Assembly: GCA_009741485.1 (NCBI GenBank)
Contig: VKON01003981.1
Span: 66,801-130,800, forward strand
Direction: 5' to 3'
From: Malurus cyaneus samueli
Lineage: Eukaryota > Chordata > Aves > Passeriformes > Maluridae
Length of the DNA stretch: 64,000 nt
A program made the translations under genes and the position numbers. Under the pieces are notes generated by a model. The model was given only the letters and a program-made list of their open reading frames with translations. It was not told the DNA's origin and made no database searches. Positions within the stretch are counted from its first letter, which is position 1; each line of letters opens with the position of its first letter. This document shows positions 45,801-60,800 of the stretch, piece by piece.

Positions 45801-48800
45801 GCCCTCACCTGCAGAAGCAGAAGAGCAGTCTACATAAGAGGCTGGAGCTTCCACAGTCTTCGAGTCTTGCAATTTTGCCTCAGCACCGACATTCTTATTC
45901 TGTAGGTTGAAGAAAAAACACTGAGCTTTGAGCCAGGATCCTGGTATGAGAAGACAGCTCTCTTAGCTGCCTACTGCTCTGCCAAGCTCTAAGTAAAACC
46001 TATTGGTCCCAACTTTGGACACAACTCTGAAACCTAATGAAAACAAATAAATAATAATAAAAAAGAGAGACTGGTTTTGATGCTAAGCCATAGAATAAGA
46101 CATATCTCACCAGATTAATATATCAATGGATGCAATGATTTAAATAACTTCCTTCCCACCATGAGATGATTTCTCTTCCATCTTTACTACTACAAAGAGA
46201 CTAACTACAGTATCATAACCTTTCACTAAATGCCCAAGCAGCGGTGAGAAGTCACGTCTGTCAGTGTATGCCTTACTGCTCCAGCCAATAAAGAAGCTTG
46301 AGTATTCCTAATACAGGTATGCCAGGCCCCATCACACAAACAAAACAATAACCCCACAAGAACCTTTTAACTGCTAGATCTCCTTAACCTGCATTTGGAT
46401 AACTACATAACTTGGCCTAAAGCCATGGGTCGGATGCACAAATGGGGTGCAAGTGTAAAAACTTAGATGCAAGCTATTTAGCTGGACTCTTTTTATAATG
46501 ACGACATTGAAATGGACAATTCCAGGGTTGTTTTCACCGACTCATTTTTAACCACCTTGGTCCAGGTGAGCCATATGCTAAAGAACATGTTCTTTCCACT
46601 GTCTATAAAGGGGCAGTAGAAAATAGTTCAAATGCTTATATCTGCCCTTGAAAACACTACAAGTGTGGGTGTGTGCATATTCCCACTGATCTAACCGCTC
46701 ACAGCTTGACTACAGGCAGTTGGAAGGTAAGGGTCTGAGTCAAGCAGGATGAATGATGCAAAGTGTTTCTCCGGTTCCAGCGAGTCCCAAATACCAACAT
46801 TTGCCTTAATACCTCACAGTAATATACAAACCCTCTGGCAGAGAGGAACGTATTAGATAAAACACAGCATTAACCTTCCCCCTGTGGACAGGATGGGCCA
46901 GCAGAGCAGGCTGCAAAGAGACAGACTTTGCTCCACGCTAATAATCGGTTCCACAGCGAACCCTCAGTACAGATACACGGAGGCCCTCATCTACCTCCCC
47001 GTGCTGTGTGTAAAGCCAAGCAGCAGGTTTCTAATTCTGCATGCTTCCCAACAATAGCCTGACTGCACTTGTAGCTGCAGCTGTCCATCTTATATACTGC
47101 CAGCTGAGCCTTTGGAATTGTCTTTCCAGAGACCTGTCTCAGCATAGCCCATGGTTTTGCTGAAAAAGTAACTCACATGAGGCAGAAAATAGCACAAATA
47201 TGGATTGGGGGGATGAAGGACACAACAAATCCACACAGCCAGCAAAGGGAAATACAGTCTGTTAGGAACACAGTGCAAGCAGCATTTGGAAGCTATTTCT
47301 GTCTTTCACCATTGATCCAGTTAATAATAGCAATCTTCCAAAGAGGATTGATAGAAAAGACCATGACAGCTTAGCTGTTTTAAGGCCAGTCCTTGACCTA
47401 TTTTAGTTTTAGCTTATTTCACCTGCATAATCATTACCTGTTTTGCATCTTCTGTCACCATCACAGCTTCCTGCTGAGGCTCTTGGAGAAAAAGTTGCAA
47501 ATGCGGTATTTCTGAAACATTCAAACACAAGAAATTTCTTTGAAAATTAAGACTCTGCTTTAGATAGTAACAGGATATCCTTTCAGGAGCCTTAGAGAAA
47601 GGACATGTGGCTGTTAATGACACTTAGGTAGTGGAGACACATACTGTCTTTGGATAACGTGGGTTTGTTTCCTTTAGAGGCAAACCACACAAATAACATG
47701 CTGTTTTAAGCAGCTTTTATAAAAGAACAATTGTTGTCATACAGACATGCTGAAAGACAGCTAATAGAGATTCACGTTTTAAGAGACATATTCATAAAGG
47801 AGAGGAAAGAAGGAACTATTGTAGCAAAATGTTTCAAATGTAATTTTGAAAAAATAAAATGAGAAACTGTTATAAACGTACAAGAAAAACACATTCTGTA
47901 ATTCATCTCAGTTCTAAATAATGCTATTAGGTGATGTCTCAACCTTTTAGCGCAGGAGCCAGTAAAGCAACAAATAATATGTCTTCCCCAGAAATACCAA
48001 CTTAGAAGCATTAAAAAACAGGCCCCATTTCTGTGAACATGTTAACTACAACGATGGTATGAAAAATACATTAATACGTATGCAAAATAAAATTCAGGAC
48101 CAAGTTAAACAGTTCTCTTAGGGGTATGAATTTCTGTACTTTTCACTTCTGAGCACGCAGAGAGGACACACGTACCATCAATATACAGTACAAAGTTTTC
48201 TTCTGTACCCCTTTAAACATTTTTCTACACACAATTGATTATACAAAACTGTATTTGCTAAATATTATGGAAGTTGAGGAAGCTCAGATGAATCAGTTTT
48301 GTGAATTTTAACAACTGGAAGACAGTCTGTGTTTTCTGTGATAATGGCTTTCCTTTATTGATTCATACTATACTTTCCACCGACTGAACTAGAGAAAGCC
48401 TCATAACTAATACAATGTTCCCTGACACAGCAGGATCAATCACTCAAAGAGCTGCCTCAAGAAAAGTTCAGGGAATCAATGTGGATGTAAAGAGAGTAAC
48501 ACATTTCTGATATAATGCACCGCTAAAACCACGGAAATGAAAAGAGTGTACAAAGATTTCAAGAATTTTTACATTTCAAATGACGACAGCTTGAAATTTG
48601 AAGGCACTTGTTGAGGTCTGCTTAAAAGGCATAAAAATTTGCAAAATATAAGGCAAATACCTATAAATCCTTATTTCATTCTATTCGAGTTATGGAATGG
48701 ATTACAGTGGGCAGTTTTAGGCATCCCACTTTAAATAAGACAGACAAACTCATGGGAAAAAAAAGGAGTAACAAAGTATTTAGAACCTATAGAGAAGAGT

Positions 48801-51800
48801 TAAAATATTATGATTTGCTTATGTTTCATTTAATATTTTGGTGTTTTTTAAAGAAATTACACCTTCCAGTGTTTAAGATCTGGAAAAATGTCAATAATCA
48901 AGTGTTCAACACATCCACTGGAAAGAGAATTACAACAACAAAAGCTTGTTTTGAAGTAAACCTGCATCTAAACATGCACTGGCAAAGCCATTTTAAGGAA
49001 CATGACAGTGAAGCTCTGAGTCAAAGCATTTTTCAGGTGGAATTCCTTTCAGTAGAGGGAGGAGCTGCTTTTTAAGAAACTTGATTGAAGTTTTCCAGGT
49101 ACATTTGGATATACTCAGTTGTAACTTGGGACATGGTATCAGACTGAAAGCTGTATTTCTGTAAGGTCTTTGATACGGCCCTCCCAGCACCCTTGCTACT
49201 AAATAGCTGAGATACGGGTTCGACAGGTGGACTGTTAGGTGGGGTAAGGAACTGGCCAGGTGGCCGCACGCAAAGAGTCGCAGTTAACGGCTCAACGTCC
49301 AAGTGGGAATCTGTACCTGCAAAAGTCCATCTTGAGACAGGTACTATTTAGTGTCTTAACTGCTGACAGAGACAGCGGGATGGAGTGCACCCTTGGCACA
49401 CCCGTAGGTAACACCAAGCTGAGTGGCCGATTTTGCTGGAGGGACGTGATGCCATCCAGAGGGACCTGGAGAAGCTTGAGGAATGCAGCCATGCGGCCCT
49501 TGCACAGAGCAAGGTTTAATAAGGCTAAGTGCAAGGCCCTACACCTGGGCTGGGGCAATCCCACAGACTGCAGGGTGAATGGACTGAAAACAGGCTACAG
49601 AGCAAGACTTTGGGATTCCAGTGAACTAAAAATTGGACAAGAGCTGGCAGTGTGTGCCTGCAGCCCTGAAAGCCAATCATATCCTGGGCTATACCACAAG
49701 AGGTGTGGGCAGCAGGTTGAAGGAGACAATTCTCACCCTCTTCTCTGCTTTCGTGAGACCTGACTCGGAGCACTGTGTCCAGTTCCGGGGTACCCCTGTA
49801 CAAGACAGATGTGGATCTTTTGGAGTGAGTGCAGAGAAAACACAACAATTTTCAGCGGGCTGGAACATATATCTCCCATGAAGAAAGGCTGATGAGAGAG
49901 TTGTGGTTGTTCAGCCTGGACAAGAAAGGCTCCAGAGGGGCCTTACTGCAGCCTTTCAAGAGGGCTGCTTCCCTCCGGGTTGCCCAGAGAAGCTGTCAGT
50001 TGCCCCATCGCTGGGCATGACATGTTCAAGGTCAAGTTGGACGGGGCAACCTGATCCAGTGAAGGATGTCCCTGCTCAGGGCAGGGGGGATGGACCAGAT
50101 GATCTTTATGCGTTCCATCCAACCCAAACCATGCCACGATTCTAAACAATGTCTTGAAGCCTATTAAGGACCTGCATCTGCAAGACCATGAGGGAAAAAA
50201 AAAGAGAAAGAAGATATTCTAGGACTGTAGGAATCCAGTTTGTTGGTGATTATTTGCCCGCCAGAATTCTTATAAAGAGGTTCTATCTTTGAATGACAGG
50301 AAGCAAAAGGAATCTACTTCTCAAAAATCAAGACAGCCTATTGTCATAGTGCACCGGATGCTAAAGTAAATGCATGAGGGAATCCACTGTTTTATATGTA
50401 ATTCTGATAGAGTTGTGATATTGCTGCTACCAGTCTCCATGACCAGACACTCAAAACCTACGTAATTGTCTGGGCTTTTTTATATGTGGCACATATATGG
50501 GCCCCTTACTGTTTCAGCAAAAGCTATCAAAAATACTCCCCCCGTGAAGTACCACCTGCAGATTGGCAGCATTTCGTACTGGGGAAAGCTACCACTTCGG
50601 ATATATTTTATTTTGTACAAACTAATTTTAGTATGATTTTTACATATCTAAAGAATATTAAAACAGGTAAGGTAATCGTACAACCTTCTGTCTTCTGTCT
50701 TTCCATGTTTTCTGTGGGTAGGAATGAAGCCTCATTCTGGTCTTCCTGATCTATTATTTTTTCCTGTGAAGTTGAATCATCCTGTTTAAACTGGATGGAG
50801 GTGAGAAAGATAAAATTTAATACCATTTATAAATACATATTAGTCTTTGATTATGTGGTTAAATTAAAAAAAAATAAATTTGGCAATCAACTTTTCAATT
50901 ACTCAAACTGACTCCTACTTCTTTCCAAGCTTCTATAGTCATACGTCTGCCCATCAGCTGAGAGGATTACTGAAAGCCTTTCTCAAGCAATGTATGATAA
51001 AAAAAAAAAAAGGATTTCTAGACATTTAATTTGGCTTTAGTTTCTAAATACACCAGAAAAAATGAATGAGAACCATATGAAAATATCACACCTGCTGGTT
51101 CACTTCAGAGACATGCATTTGTGACTGGGATTTCAGCTCATTCTGACAGCAGACAAATTCTTCAGATTTCTGTACAAGTTGATCTGACAGAGGGAAAAAA
51201 GGGGAGTTAAGGTGTGTGGTCTTTCTTGCCGAACTACATCCATTTTACACATGTCCACAATAGTTTAGGAAATCCCTTATCTCTTGGTCACTCCTTCAGC
51301 TTTGGGTCACAAAGGGGCTGGATGAAAATCAATTTGAAATAAGACCTTGAGGCAAGATCAATGTCATTATTTCTAACACAGGTCTATGGGGAAAACGGTA
51401 CAGTTTGCTTTTCTTGGTTGTTTTACTTACAATTTCAGTAGAAATTCAGGCTGTGAAGAATGTGGCATATCTAAAAAGGACTTGCATAAGATGATGGAAA
51501 AAATCCAACAAATCAATAAAATCAATTAAAAAATACATTCAGCACAAGAAAGCCTTAAGACTCAAAAGACAAGAGGCTGGACAAGGAAAGCACCGTATAC
51601 ACTGCCCCGTGCTTTCGCTCTTCTTGCAGCTGCCAAGGACAGAATGGTGGGATCGAACTAGAACCGCCTAGCTTGAGACAGCACCACCACTCCTGTGTCC
51701 CCATGCAGTCAGGAACTGTTATATCAAGCCATTCTTATGGGCTATTATAAAAACTAAGCCAAAGAGGAGGCAACCCAATGATTCTTAGGCTCCTGAGAAC

Positions 51801-54800
51801 CTGCTCCACCTAACTGCCATGCTTGCTCACCCAGTGGTCCACGTGTTGTAGCTCCATGTTCCACAGATGGCACCAAGAGCTGGCCAACATCCTGCTTCAG
51901 CTGGTCCTTCTCAGCTCCATGGGCGGCATGGCCACATCGCAGCTCCTGCTCGGCCACCTTAAGACAACCGATCAGTCGGCTTTTCTCTTCCACCTCCAGC
52001 CTGTGCTCCTGTTCCAGGTCTTTATACTTCTCCTCTAGTTCAGCTTGTGCTCTTCTTGCGTCCTCCAGCTGTTCTGAGAGATGCTGCATCTCCTCCTGCA
52101 AGCAATGGGAAGGCAGCTTCCTCTCAGCTAGTTTCAGCTCCATCTTCTCCCTGAGATCCTGAGATCTCTGTCTCTCCACTTCCAGCACATCTCTCAAGGA
52201 GTCTAGATCCACTTCATTCTTCTGGCACTGATCTAGGAGTTTCTGTAAAATGATACAGAAATTAATTTATCTCTCAACTAGTTAAATACCTTGACAAAGC
52301 AAAGGACCAGAATGAAATTTTAATGGTATTTTCCTTGAATACCTGAGTATTTAAGAAAAGGAGGAAACAAACATCAGTAATTCCTACTTGTTAGAAATAA
52401 ACTGCCCCACTATTTAGAAATTTTAAGAAAGCAGTGCTGAGAGAAGCAGCTCCTCATCACTGTGGTAAAGAAAAGGTAAGTCCTGATTTAGAGGAGGGGA
52501 ATTTAGAGGAAAGAAGCAATAGAGCAATGGCCAGGAGTTCTCTTTTAGAAGAAAGCAACCTTCCCAGAAAGGGGAGGAAGAGCTACAACAAATGAGGGAG
52601 AACTCAACAATTACAGTGTAGGAATATTAAAAAAACCTTTTTTTTTTTTTTTTTTTTCCACAGGACAAAAGTGTGTATGTGAAAGGGGAATGCTGAAACG
52701 TGAATCTGGAGGTAACAGAGGGTTCCACACAGAACCCACTGTTTTAAGAAAGATCTCAGAAGGCTGGTCAACACTGACCAGAGATTTAAGGCGACCAAGA
52801 CACAGAAACAGACCTTAACTTGCCCAAACTGCCATTGTCAAACTTCCTCTTCCTGTATGATGGTCAGCATAGCTAATTTCAGGAAGAGTCTGATGAGGAG
52901 CGCCTTTTACTTTGTGGGTAGGAAGAGAAACTTCAGCCCCATGGCCTCAAGCTTGTGAGGTCTTCTTCAGACCACCGAATGTGGGGAATGAGGGAAGTCA
53001 AAGACACCAAGGAGTCAGGACAGCCCAACAACCATATAAGATATCCACGCCACCATTCCATGATACACCCTGCTAAGCAATGCGGTCAGTAGTGAGAACC
53101 TCAGTGAGGTTCTTTACCTCTTTCTGGTAATAAGAGGACTCAGTATGGTCCCTGGCTGGGACATACAGGAAAAAAAAAATATGTGGAGCACAAGCGCGTA
53201 AAAATAATCAAAATGATTATTTTGATTAGACTTGCTGGTGACCAAGAAGCCTACAGATATGAGACTGATTCAGCGTAAGTCTCTTCTAAAGGGATGGGGA
53301 ATTTTCAGAAGTTCAGATAATAGGAAAACGAAAAATACACTAATCCTCTATCTGCAAATCAAGCTTTTAAGAGGCTGTGTACTTAATCCTGTCTCCATGT
53401 GTATACAGTCACATATGCACAGACTTAATCTCATTCTCTTCGCACTCTAAATTGATGAAGTGAGAACCAATCCCACACCACAAGTTGTGTCACCATATAA
53501 AAAAGTTCGCAGCAAGACATACCAAAGCGTATCTGTTTCTGCTCTGATATGGCCTGGATACCACAGATCAGAAACACTGAGGCTACAGCAGCATTGCGTT
53601 ACGCACTTCTGTTCAGAAAAGGTTTACGTATCTGGCTTTGAAAGTACAGTCAGCATTATGGGTATGGATAGATGTAGACCCTGTCCACCTGCCCAGAACC
53701 TGGATCATTAGAACCGGCAGCTGCAGAACCCCATTCTCCGGCTGCACCTGCTGTAAGCTGTGCCCACAGACCTGCAGCTCTAACTCTAACACGGAGGGAG
53801 GCCCCAGTTGATTTCATGATGGAAACCTGTTGCCAAAAAATCCCTAATCAGGTGACTTCCGAGCTACTGACAAAGGCCCCATCCACCACCCATATGGACA
53901 CAGAGTAAAGCAATAAAAAGCAGGACCGGGTACCTGGTTTTGTTTCTCAGCAGCACGTAACTCCTGCTGCAGCAGTTCTACCAGCTGAGTTTGTCCTAAC
54001 AGAGCCGCTTCCCGCTCCTCGAGCTTTCTCTGGAGCGTGCATACGTTCTGTGAGAGAGACAAGGCTATTCCAGTATTGGGGAGGCTAATGTAAGTGTAGA
54101 TTCCCATGTTTCACCCATACACCTAGTTTGTGTAACAGTTACTTTAATAGCCTGAATGACTTCATTTTTTGTTGACACCAGTTCTGGAGCCCTGGTGCAG
54201 TAGGAGGAGCTCACATTGCTTCCTGAGTAGGGAACTGGAAAACAATAACAATACTTTTTTCAATTGTTCTTTCTCTTCTACTAATAGCAAACCTGCAGCT
54301 TGAAGCTAGGACTCAAAAGTCCCAACCAGCATTCCAGAAAACTCCCAACAACCAAAGCATCCTTCTTCTTACCCCTTCTGAGTTACTTTAATGAGAACTG
54401 TTCTTTCAGGGTGTCTTCTGGTAAAATGCCTTTTCCTTCCTTCTCCCATGATACAAATATTATATCAAATATACCTGTTGCATCACTGCTTCCAGATCTG
54501 ACTGGACCACCATCTTGAGCAATTCAGCTTGATGCTGGTGCACGTGCTCTTCCAGGAGAGCATCCTTCTCCTGAATCACTTCCTGCAGGGAGCTCAGCTG
54601 AAAACATAAGCCACAAAATAAAAACAAATCAACAAGGTTATGAACCTGACAGACACACAAGGCTTGCTTTCAACATGCACCAGCATGCTGAGTGTGCGAC
54701 TGAGTTTCCAGCTTGACAGTCCCATATATCACCTTGGTCAAATGGTATTTTATTACCTGGTGTCTTCATCCTACTAACATGTGTATAATAACTGATAATA

Positions 54801-57800
54801 GTTCAGATCCCAGAAAGCATAGAATTTCATCTACAAATATGCAGAATAATAAAATGTATGATTACTATGTAATTACCAGTTCATAAAACTTCTGGGGTTT
54901 GATAGGATATATAAGATGCAGCCCAATTCACAGTTCAAAAGATAAAAGTGCAATTGAGAGTATTAACAAAAATCCTTCCATATATAATTACAACGTAACA
55001 TTAAAGCTGTTGCATTCTGTGATAAGCAGCTGCTATGCACACCCACAGCAGAATGCAGACAGGCGATGGCAGGCCTGGCAGCTGGAAGAACACTCTGCCC
55101 CAGCTACTGCAGATCTCAACACGGAACAGCAAGGGCGGACAGGGAAGAATCCAAATTCTGATTCAGAGGAAGAGACACCCTGTCCAGGTCCTTTCAGGGA
55201 CTGTTTCCCCCCATCCTCAGAGAGCCATCAGTCCCATTGTCCAAGGGTGACACCCATCTCTTACCTGCAGAGTACCTTTGGCACCAAGGGGGTTCTGGCC
55301 TGGGGGGTAGAGAATGGGGGCAGGTGAAGATCATTTGGGGATTGTGAAAGACTTATGGAATGTTTAGAGGAGGAACCAAAGGCAGTGAAATTGACGGATC
55401 TAGGTGATTTGAGGAGAAACAAAACTGAAAAAATTGAGGTAAGGGAACTGAAGACCAGCTGTGTAAAGCACTGTTCTACTCTATCACACCAATCTGAGAG
55501 GTGAGGTGGGAAATACAGACTGATGAATAGAAAAGAAATTCGTACCTGTGTAGCATACTTGATTTCAGCATCTTTCATATTCACTTTGGCTAGAGCCAGC
55601 TGTTTCTTCAGGTCCTGAATGGTCTCCTCTTGCTCCCTGAGCTGCTCTTTCAGTACTTCCACTTCCTTTCTGTGCCCTTCACTTGCATTTTCATTTTTCT
55701 TACATTGCAAGAGGAAACAAGTAGCAAGAAGAGAAATAGTAGAAAGTAAACTTATCAGTATTACTGGTTAATCCATTTAATGAATTAATTAATTTTTAAA
55801 ATACACTACAATGCTACTGCATTCCCCTGCATACTGCAACCCTCTTGACTCCTAATCAGATGCTTATTTCCACTACATTGCTTAATTTATTAACTTTACA
55901 TTTCTTTTCTTTCTTTAAATGACGTTGTCCTATGTTAAGTAATGATCTTCCCCATTTCTGTGTCGATATGCACAAGATGCCTTTAGGGATGGGAAGCATC
56001 AAAGCACTTGGAATGGCTAACTGTCCATGACAGTTCCATATATAAACTAAGGCAAATTAGATTATTAAATACATTATAATACGTAATTTATGATACGACT
56101 ACCCTGATTTGTGAGGCATTTTAACATCGAAGATTTCTCTAATACCAGAAATAAAAACATTTCTTAATTAGCTACAGAAGAATATTCTCCATATGATGAA
56201 GGGGCAGACATTCTAAACTACAGAAAATAGGCACAGAAATCTCTTTAAGCTACAGGATTAATAGCAATGAACTTATTAGATGTATGCAAAAGGGAACAGG
56301 CAAACAATCATCAGCTCTAGTCCACTCTGAAGCACTTAAATCCTCTACTTATGACCATGAAATGTAAACAACTTTTCACATAAAACATATGCTTAGGCCA
56401 TGTCTACTCAGACAACCCAGGGCACTACATCTGCACTCTTCTGTCTCTCAACCACCTGGGTGAAGGCAGGCCCCTGAAGCACAGCTCTCCCTTCACACCT
56501 GTCACTGAGCAGACAACCTCGCTCTACCTTCTCATCTCAGCACTTCCAGCAACTGTGATCGCTCAGTGCTGGCTATTTTTGTACTGAATATATACAAAAT
56601 GCATCTCTTTCATTTTATTTGTGACAGGTATTGGTCAAAGACCATCAATAACACAGGAATTCTACAGAGTATTTATGTCCCTAAACCCATTCAGAAAAAA
56701 ATTATGAAGGGTTATTATTATTAAAATTACAAATCAGTGTAATAAGAATAGGAGGTTACTGTTCCTCAAAAGATGTTTCACCTACATAGAAGGCCTTTGG
56801 CAGTAGGTAGAACAGTGAGACAAGGAAGCTTTAATTGCACTTAAGCTTAGAAATAGAACAGGACAGAAAAATAAAGAACAGAAATGCAGGAAGCTCTAAG
56901 AAGCCAGGAATATACATAATGTATAAGGCTGGGGCAGTTGCACGGGGGTAAGATGGGTGGATTAGTTTTCTTACTTGTAATTAGCTTTCAGGATCGATAT
57001 TTCCAGCTGGATTTAGAAAAGCCTCTTACATCAGCCGTTACATGGAGTTCCACAATTAAGGACAGTAGCGCAGCCACAAAGTTTCCGAGCTCAAGCTTTC
57101 AAATATTATGTTTTTATGAAACGTATAAGCTCTTATATCTGAACATAATTTATCTTTACCCATTTAAAACTTGAGAGGAGACTCAGTTGTTCTGTGTACA
57201 AATACTATCTGATAGAAAGAGATAAGGTGATACTTCCATTCTTCTCAATGTAAGGCACTCTGCCCAGAAAGTAATAGTACTAATTAGATATTTAAAATAC
57301 AGCTTTCCCATGGGGCCCATATCATAGAGAGGAAAAAAAACAGCCCTTTGCTAAAGTTCGGTATTTCAGCACAACGTGCAACCCTAACCCCAACCTAGAA
57401 TTTTCACCATCAGATGGCAGGGTAATAGTCTAGGAAATAACTCCATTACTTGAGACAGCATCTACTTGGAGAAATAAGTGTAAATAAAGGACTCAGGAGG
57501 TCTAACTTTGCAAGAAAGAATCTAGAAACCGATTTCCGGGTCAAATATGGGTTACCGCAGGTAAGTACCCTAACGTAATTTCACTCAAACCATGTTCCAA
57601 CCGAAACCAAATAAGGCTGAGGTCCATACCGTGTCCACTGGAGACTGACTCAAGCCTTCATTCCTCCGATTAGAAGGCCATTTTTCTTAAGGTGTAATTT
57701 ACATTCATCCATTCACTTGCACTGTCCTTTCACTTTAACAGCTCTCCCACTTTCCTGACGCTCACCTTCTTCATACAACTGTAGAAAGAAATGACATTTC

Positions 57801-60800
57801 CTCCCCGACTTTGGTTGACTAAATAACCAAGCTATTTGAGTGTCTCCCAAGAGCACTACTAACATGATGGGAGAACAAAAAGTCTCTTGCTGCTCTCAGA
57901 ATTTATCTTTCCTGATTCCAAGTAAGCAGAACATGACAACACTCCACACAAGGTCTTGCCACTCTCAGTAGAATAGCTAGAACATTATATTAAAAAGTTG
58001 AAGCCTCTTTTAAAAATCTATATTGCACCAATAAACTGATGATAAGCTTTCTCTCATTTTGCCCTCTTCAACTGCTAAATTTGAATTTTGAAGCAAGAAC
58101 TCTCACCAGCCTTCCACAGCAAGTCTACACGAGTCATATAATAGCATACGCACATGCTGCATATAGAAAAACTTAAAAAGAGCCTCAGCACCAGGACAGC
58201 AATGTAAAGTGACACAGCTAAACAGCCTTCACGATCTCCACTGGCATCTGCAGCCAGGGAGCGTTGTTCACGGCCTTCCGGTATACAGTGTCATGACATC
58301 AGAAATGCTTGAGTGTGCACCTGTTAAATTTCGCTTTATTTTTCTACTACGTCAATCCCTGAGATCATCCAATTTTTCATGTATGAAACCAGATGACACT
58401 TTGCATTCAGAAAGATTCTCAAGTTGGTATTGGGAATTGCAGAAGCACATTTCTACGATTTCATGATGCTCTTAATAAAAAATAGTTAGTACAAGTCATA
58501 GAACCAGTCTTTGTTAGTAGTCACCTCTCATCTGACATCTCTCACACGCACCTCTTATTGTTTCCTATAATATCTTAATTTTTTTTCAATGTCTGAAATA
58601 ACCTTTATGTTCTCTCTGGTTTAGTGAACATCATTTGATGTCTGGAAACCATTTTGGACTTCTATCCCATTCTCCTTGTGCAATATTACCAACTTTTTAA
58701 GGAAAACCACGTGATCAGCAGAACAACGCTAGGTTTTCAAAAATTACCAGCTCCAGTGGGAGCTTCTATTTAATGTCTTCATAGCGGAAACTTTCCCCTC
58801 AGTTTTTACCTAGCGCTACATGATTACCGTTTGTCAACCATAAAACTTTATGGTGGCGTAGGAAGCTACACGACTGGATTTTTTTTTTTTTTAATATTTA
58901 AGATACTGCCTTCCAGTTTCAATTACCTCCTTACCTCTTTGTTCTTGTACTCCAGCCAAGCTTTGCTGTACTGACATGACAGGTAACACTTTGAAACTCA
59001 TAGCTCAGATAGACACACGATTTCTGCAGGAAAGAGCTTGGCCACAATCGCTTACCAAAGCTATGCAAAGGGAAAATAGCTCATGCCCTTGAGGAGATCA
59101 AGTGGAGTACTCCAAGGGCATCTACAGAACAAAGAAGCTGGATAGATAGGTTTCCTACAGCACAGGCACAGACATCCTTGCTGGAACCACGAGAATCCTG
59201 CTAGTACGATAAATAGGAACTGCTGGCTCCCTGTGACCTGAAACATCAGGCAGTACCAGGTTATCAACAGAAGCTACATCTTTCAAGCAGACTCGTTCTC
59301 CCAACCTTGGGATACTCCAGCTCTTCTGCCGAGGCCTGTGTAGACAGCGGTGATCCTTTCTCCGTCAGCTCCTCAATGCGTTTGTTCAGAGAGGCCAGTT
59401 TGGCTTTGGCTTGAAGTTTAAGTTTCATCAGCTTCGCATCCGCAGCCTCTCGTTCTTTCTGTAAGAGAAGGACACAAACTGACCGCACCTCAGACTCCAG
59501 GGCTGTTACCTAAGAAGCAGCACTTTGAAAAGCTACACAACTTGTCAGTCTGCCCTACTCTGTTTAACTCTGCCTCCCGAGTAACTGCACTATTTAAAGC
59601 ACAACGGCAAATCAAATTTATTCTGAAATACTATACATATCAAAACTGTGGTTTCTACCCCAGCACCTTCTTTCAAGGGTTAGAGCACTCAGGGACTTCA
59701 CCCAGCAGTGAAGCTTCAGTTAGACTTCCTCTGCTAGATGCAGTCCCTCAGAACAATCTCAAGTTACTGCACTCCCACCAGACCTCAGGGTAGACAACAC
59801 AAACCTTTGGGAATGTGCCGTAAAACCATTGGACTGCCAGATGGGTGCAGCACAGCCTACTCTGTGTCAAACGCTCTGAAGCAGGGAAAGGACAACCTCA
59901 AACAAGATACAGTATTTATTAAAACCACTGGTAATCCACATGGGCCTCAAGGAGCTCCGAGACAAAATGCTGCATAACTTGGATGTAACCTATCTACTCT
60001 AGACTAAATCAAGCTACCAGAAGCTATCCTACATCTCTTGGGTTAGGGTCCATTCTTCAAATTCCAATAACTCTCTGGAATTTATGCCATCAGTCATGCA
60101 GGCATCTCATGTTAAAAAAAAACTAGAGACTGGATTGCACAGAAAACTGAAGCACCACTTTACTCTCAATCCCCAGAGAAAGAAATGGTACCTTGAGTAC
60201 AGTGTCCTTTTCCTGGAGCAGAGCATCCTTTTCTCGAATCAAATCCTTCAGCTGAACAACTAGCTTTTCTGTTTGGGCTAGGCGCTCCAACTGCTTCTCA
60301 TGGGCCTCCTCCATGTTTCCTGCTTCTGACTCCAAAGCTCGTACCTGGAAACAACAAAACGAGTGTCTGAAGGAAAAAGTCTATAAACAGCCTGCAGTGG
60401 AGCATTCACATGGTATCTTCAGCTCCACTCGTAAATGCTGCACTCTGCTCCCTGCAGGCATTTCATGGAGCCTGTGGAAATATACAGTTAGGTGAAACCA
60501 GGAGGAAAGCTCAGAGAACCCGTAAGCCAATACACAACAAAGAGTACCTTGCTGAGCACCACATGAACAATCTGAAACAAGAGGCACCCTCACACAATAT
60601 CCACTGTCCCAATACCAAGGGGCAGCATAGAGATGAAGCATTCCACTGTTACCCAACCACGCAGAGCTTCCCTTTCTGCTACACAGAATCACTAGTACTC
60701 CTAGAAGTCCTTCTTCACCCTAATTCTATTTGTTTCCTAGGATCACCTTGAGATGTGGAAACTGAAGAGATTATGGTCTGCCTGACAGAAATGCTGACTT

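Noticed and set aside
49072..49302. Minus-strand frame MDVEPLTATLCVRPPGQFLT considered as an extra giantin exon
   Set aside because: Most of it is CR1 sequence read antisense, and no acceptor/donor pair keeps the giantin phase.
50678..50682. Alternative donor GTACGA for GOLGB1 exon 9
   Set aside because: Using it leaves a final T that joins AA of the next exon to make TAA, ending the protein; GAAG|GTTGTA keeps the frame.
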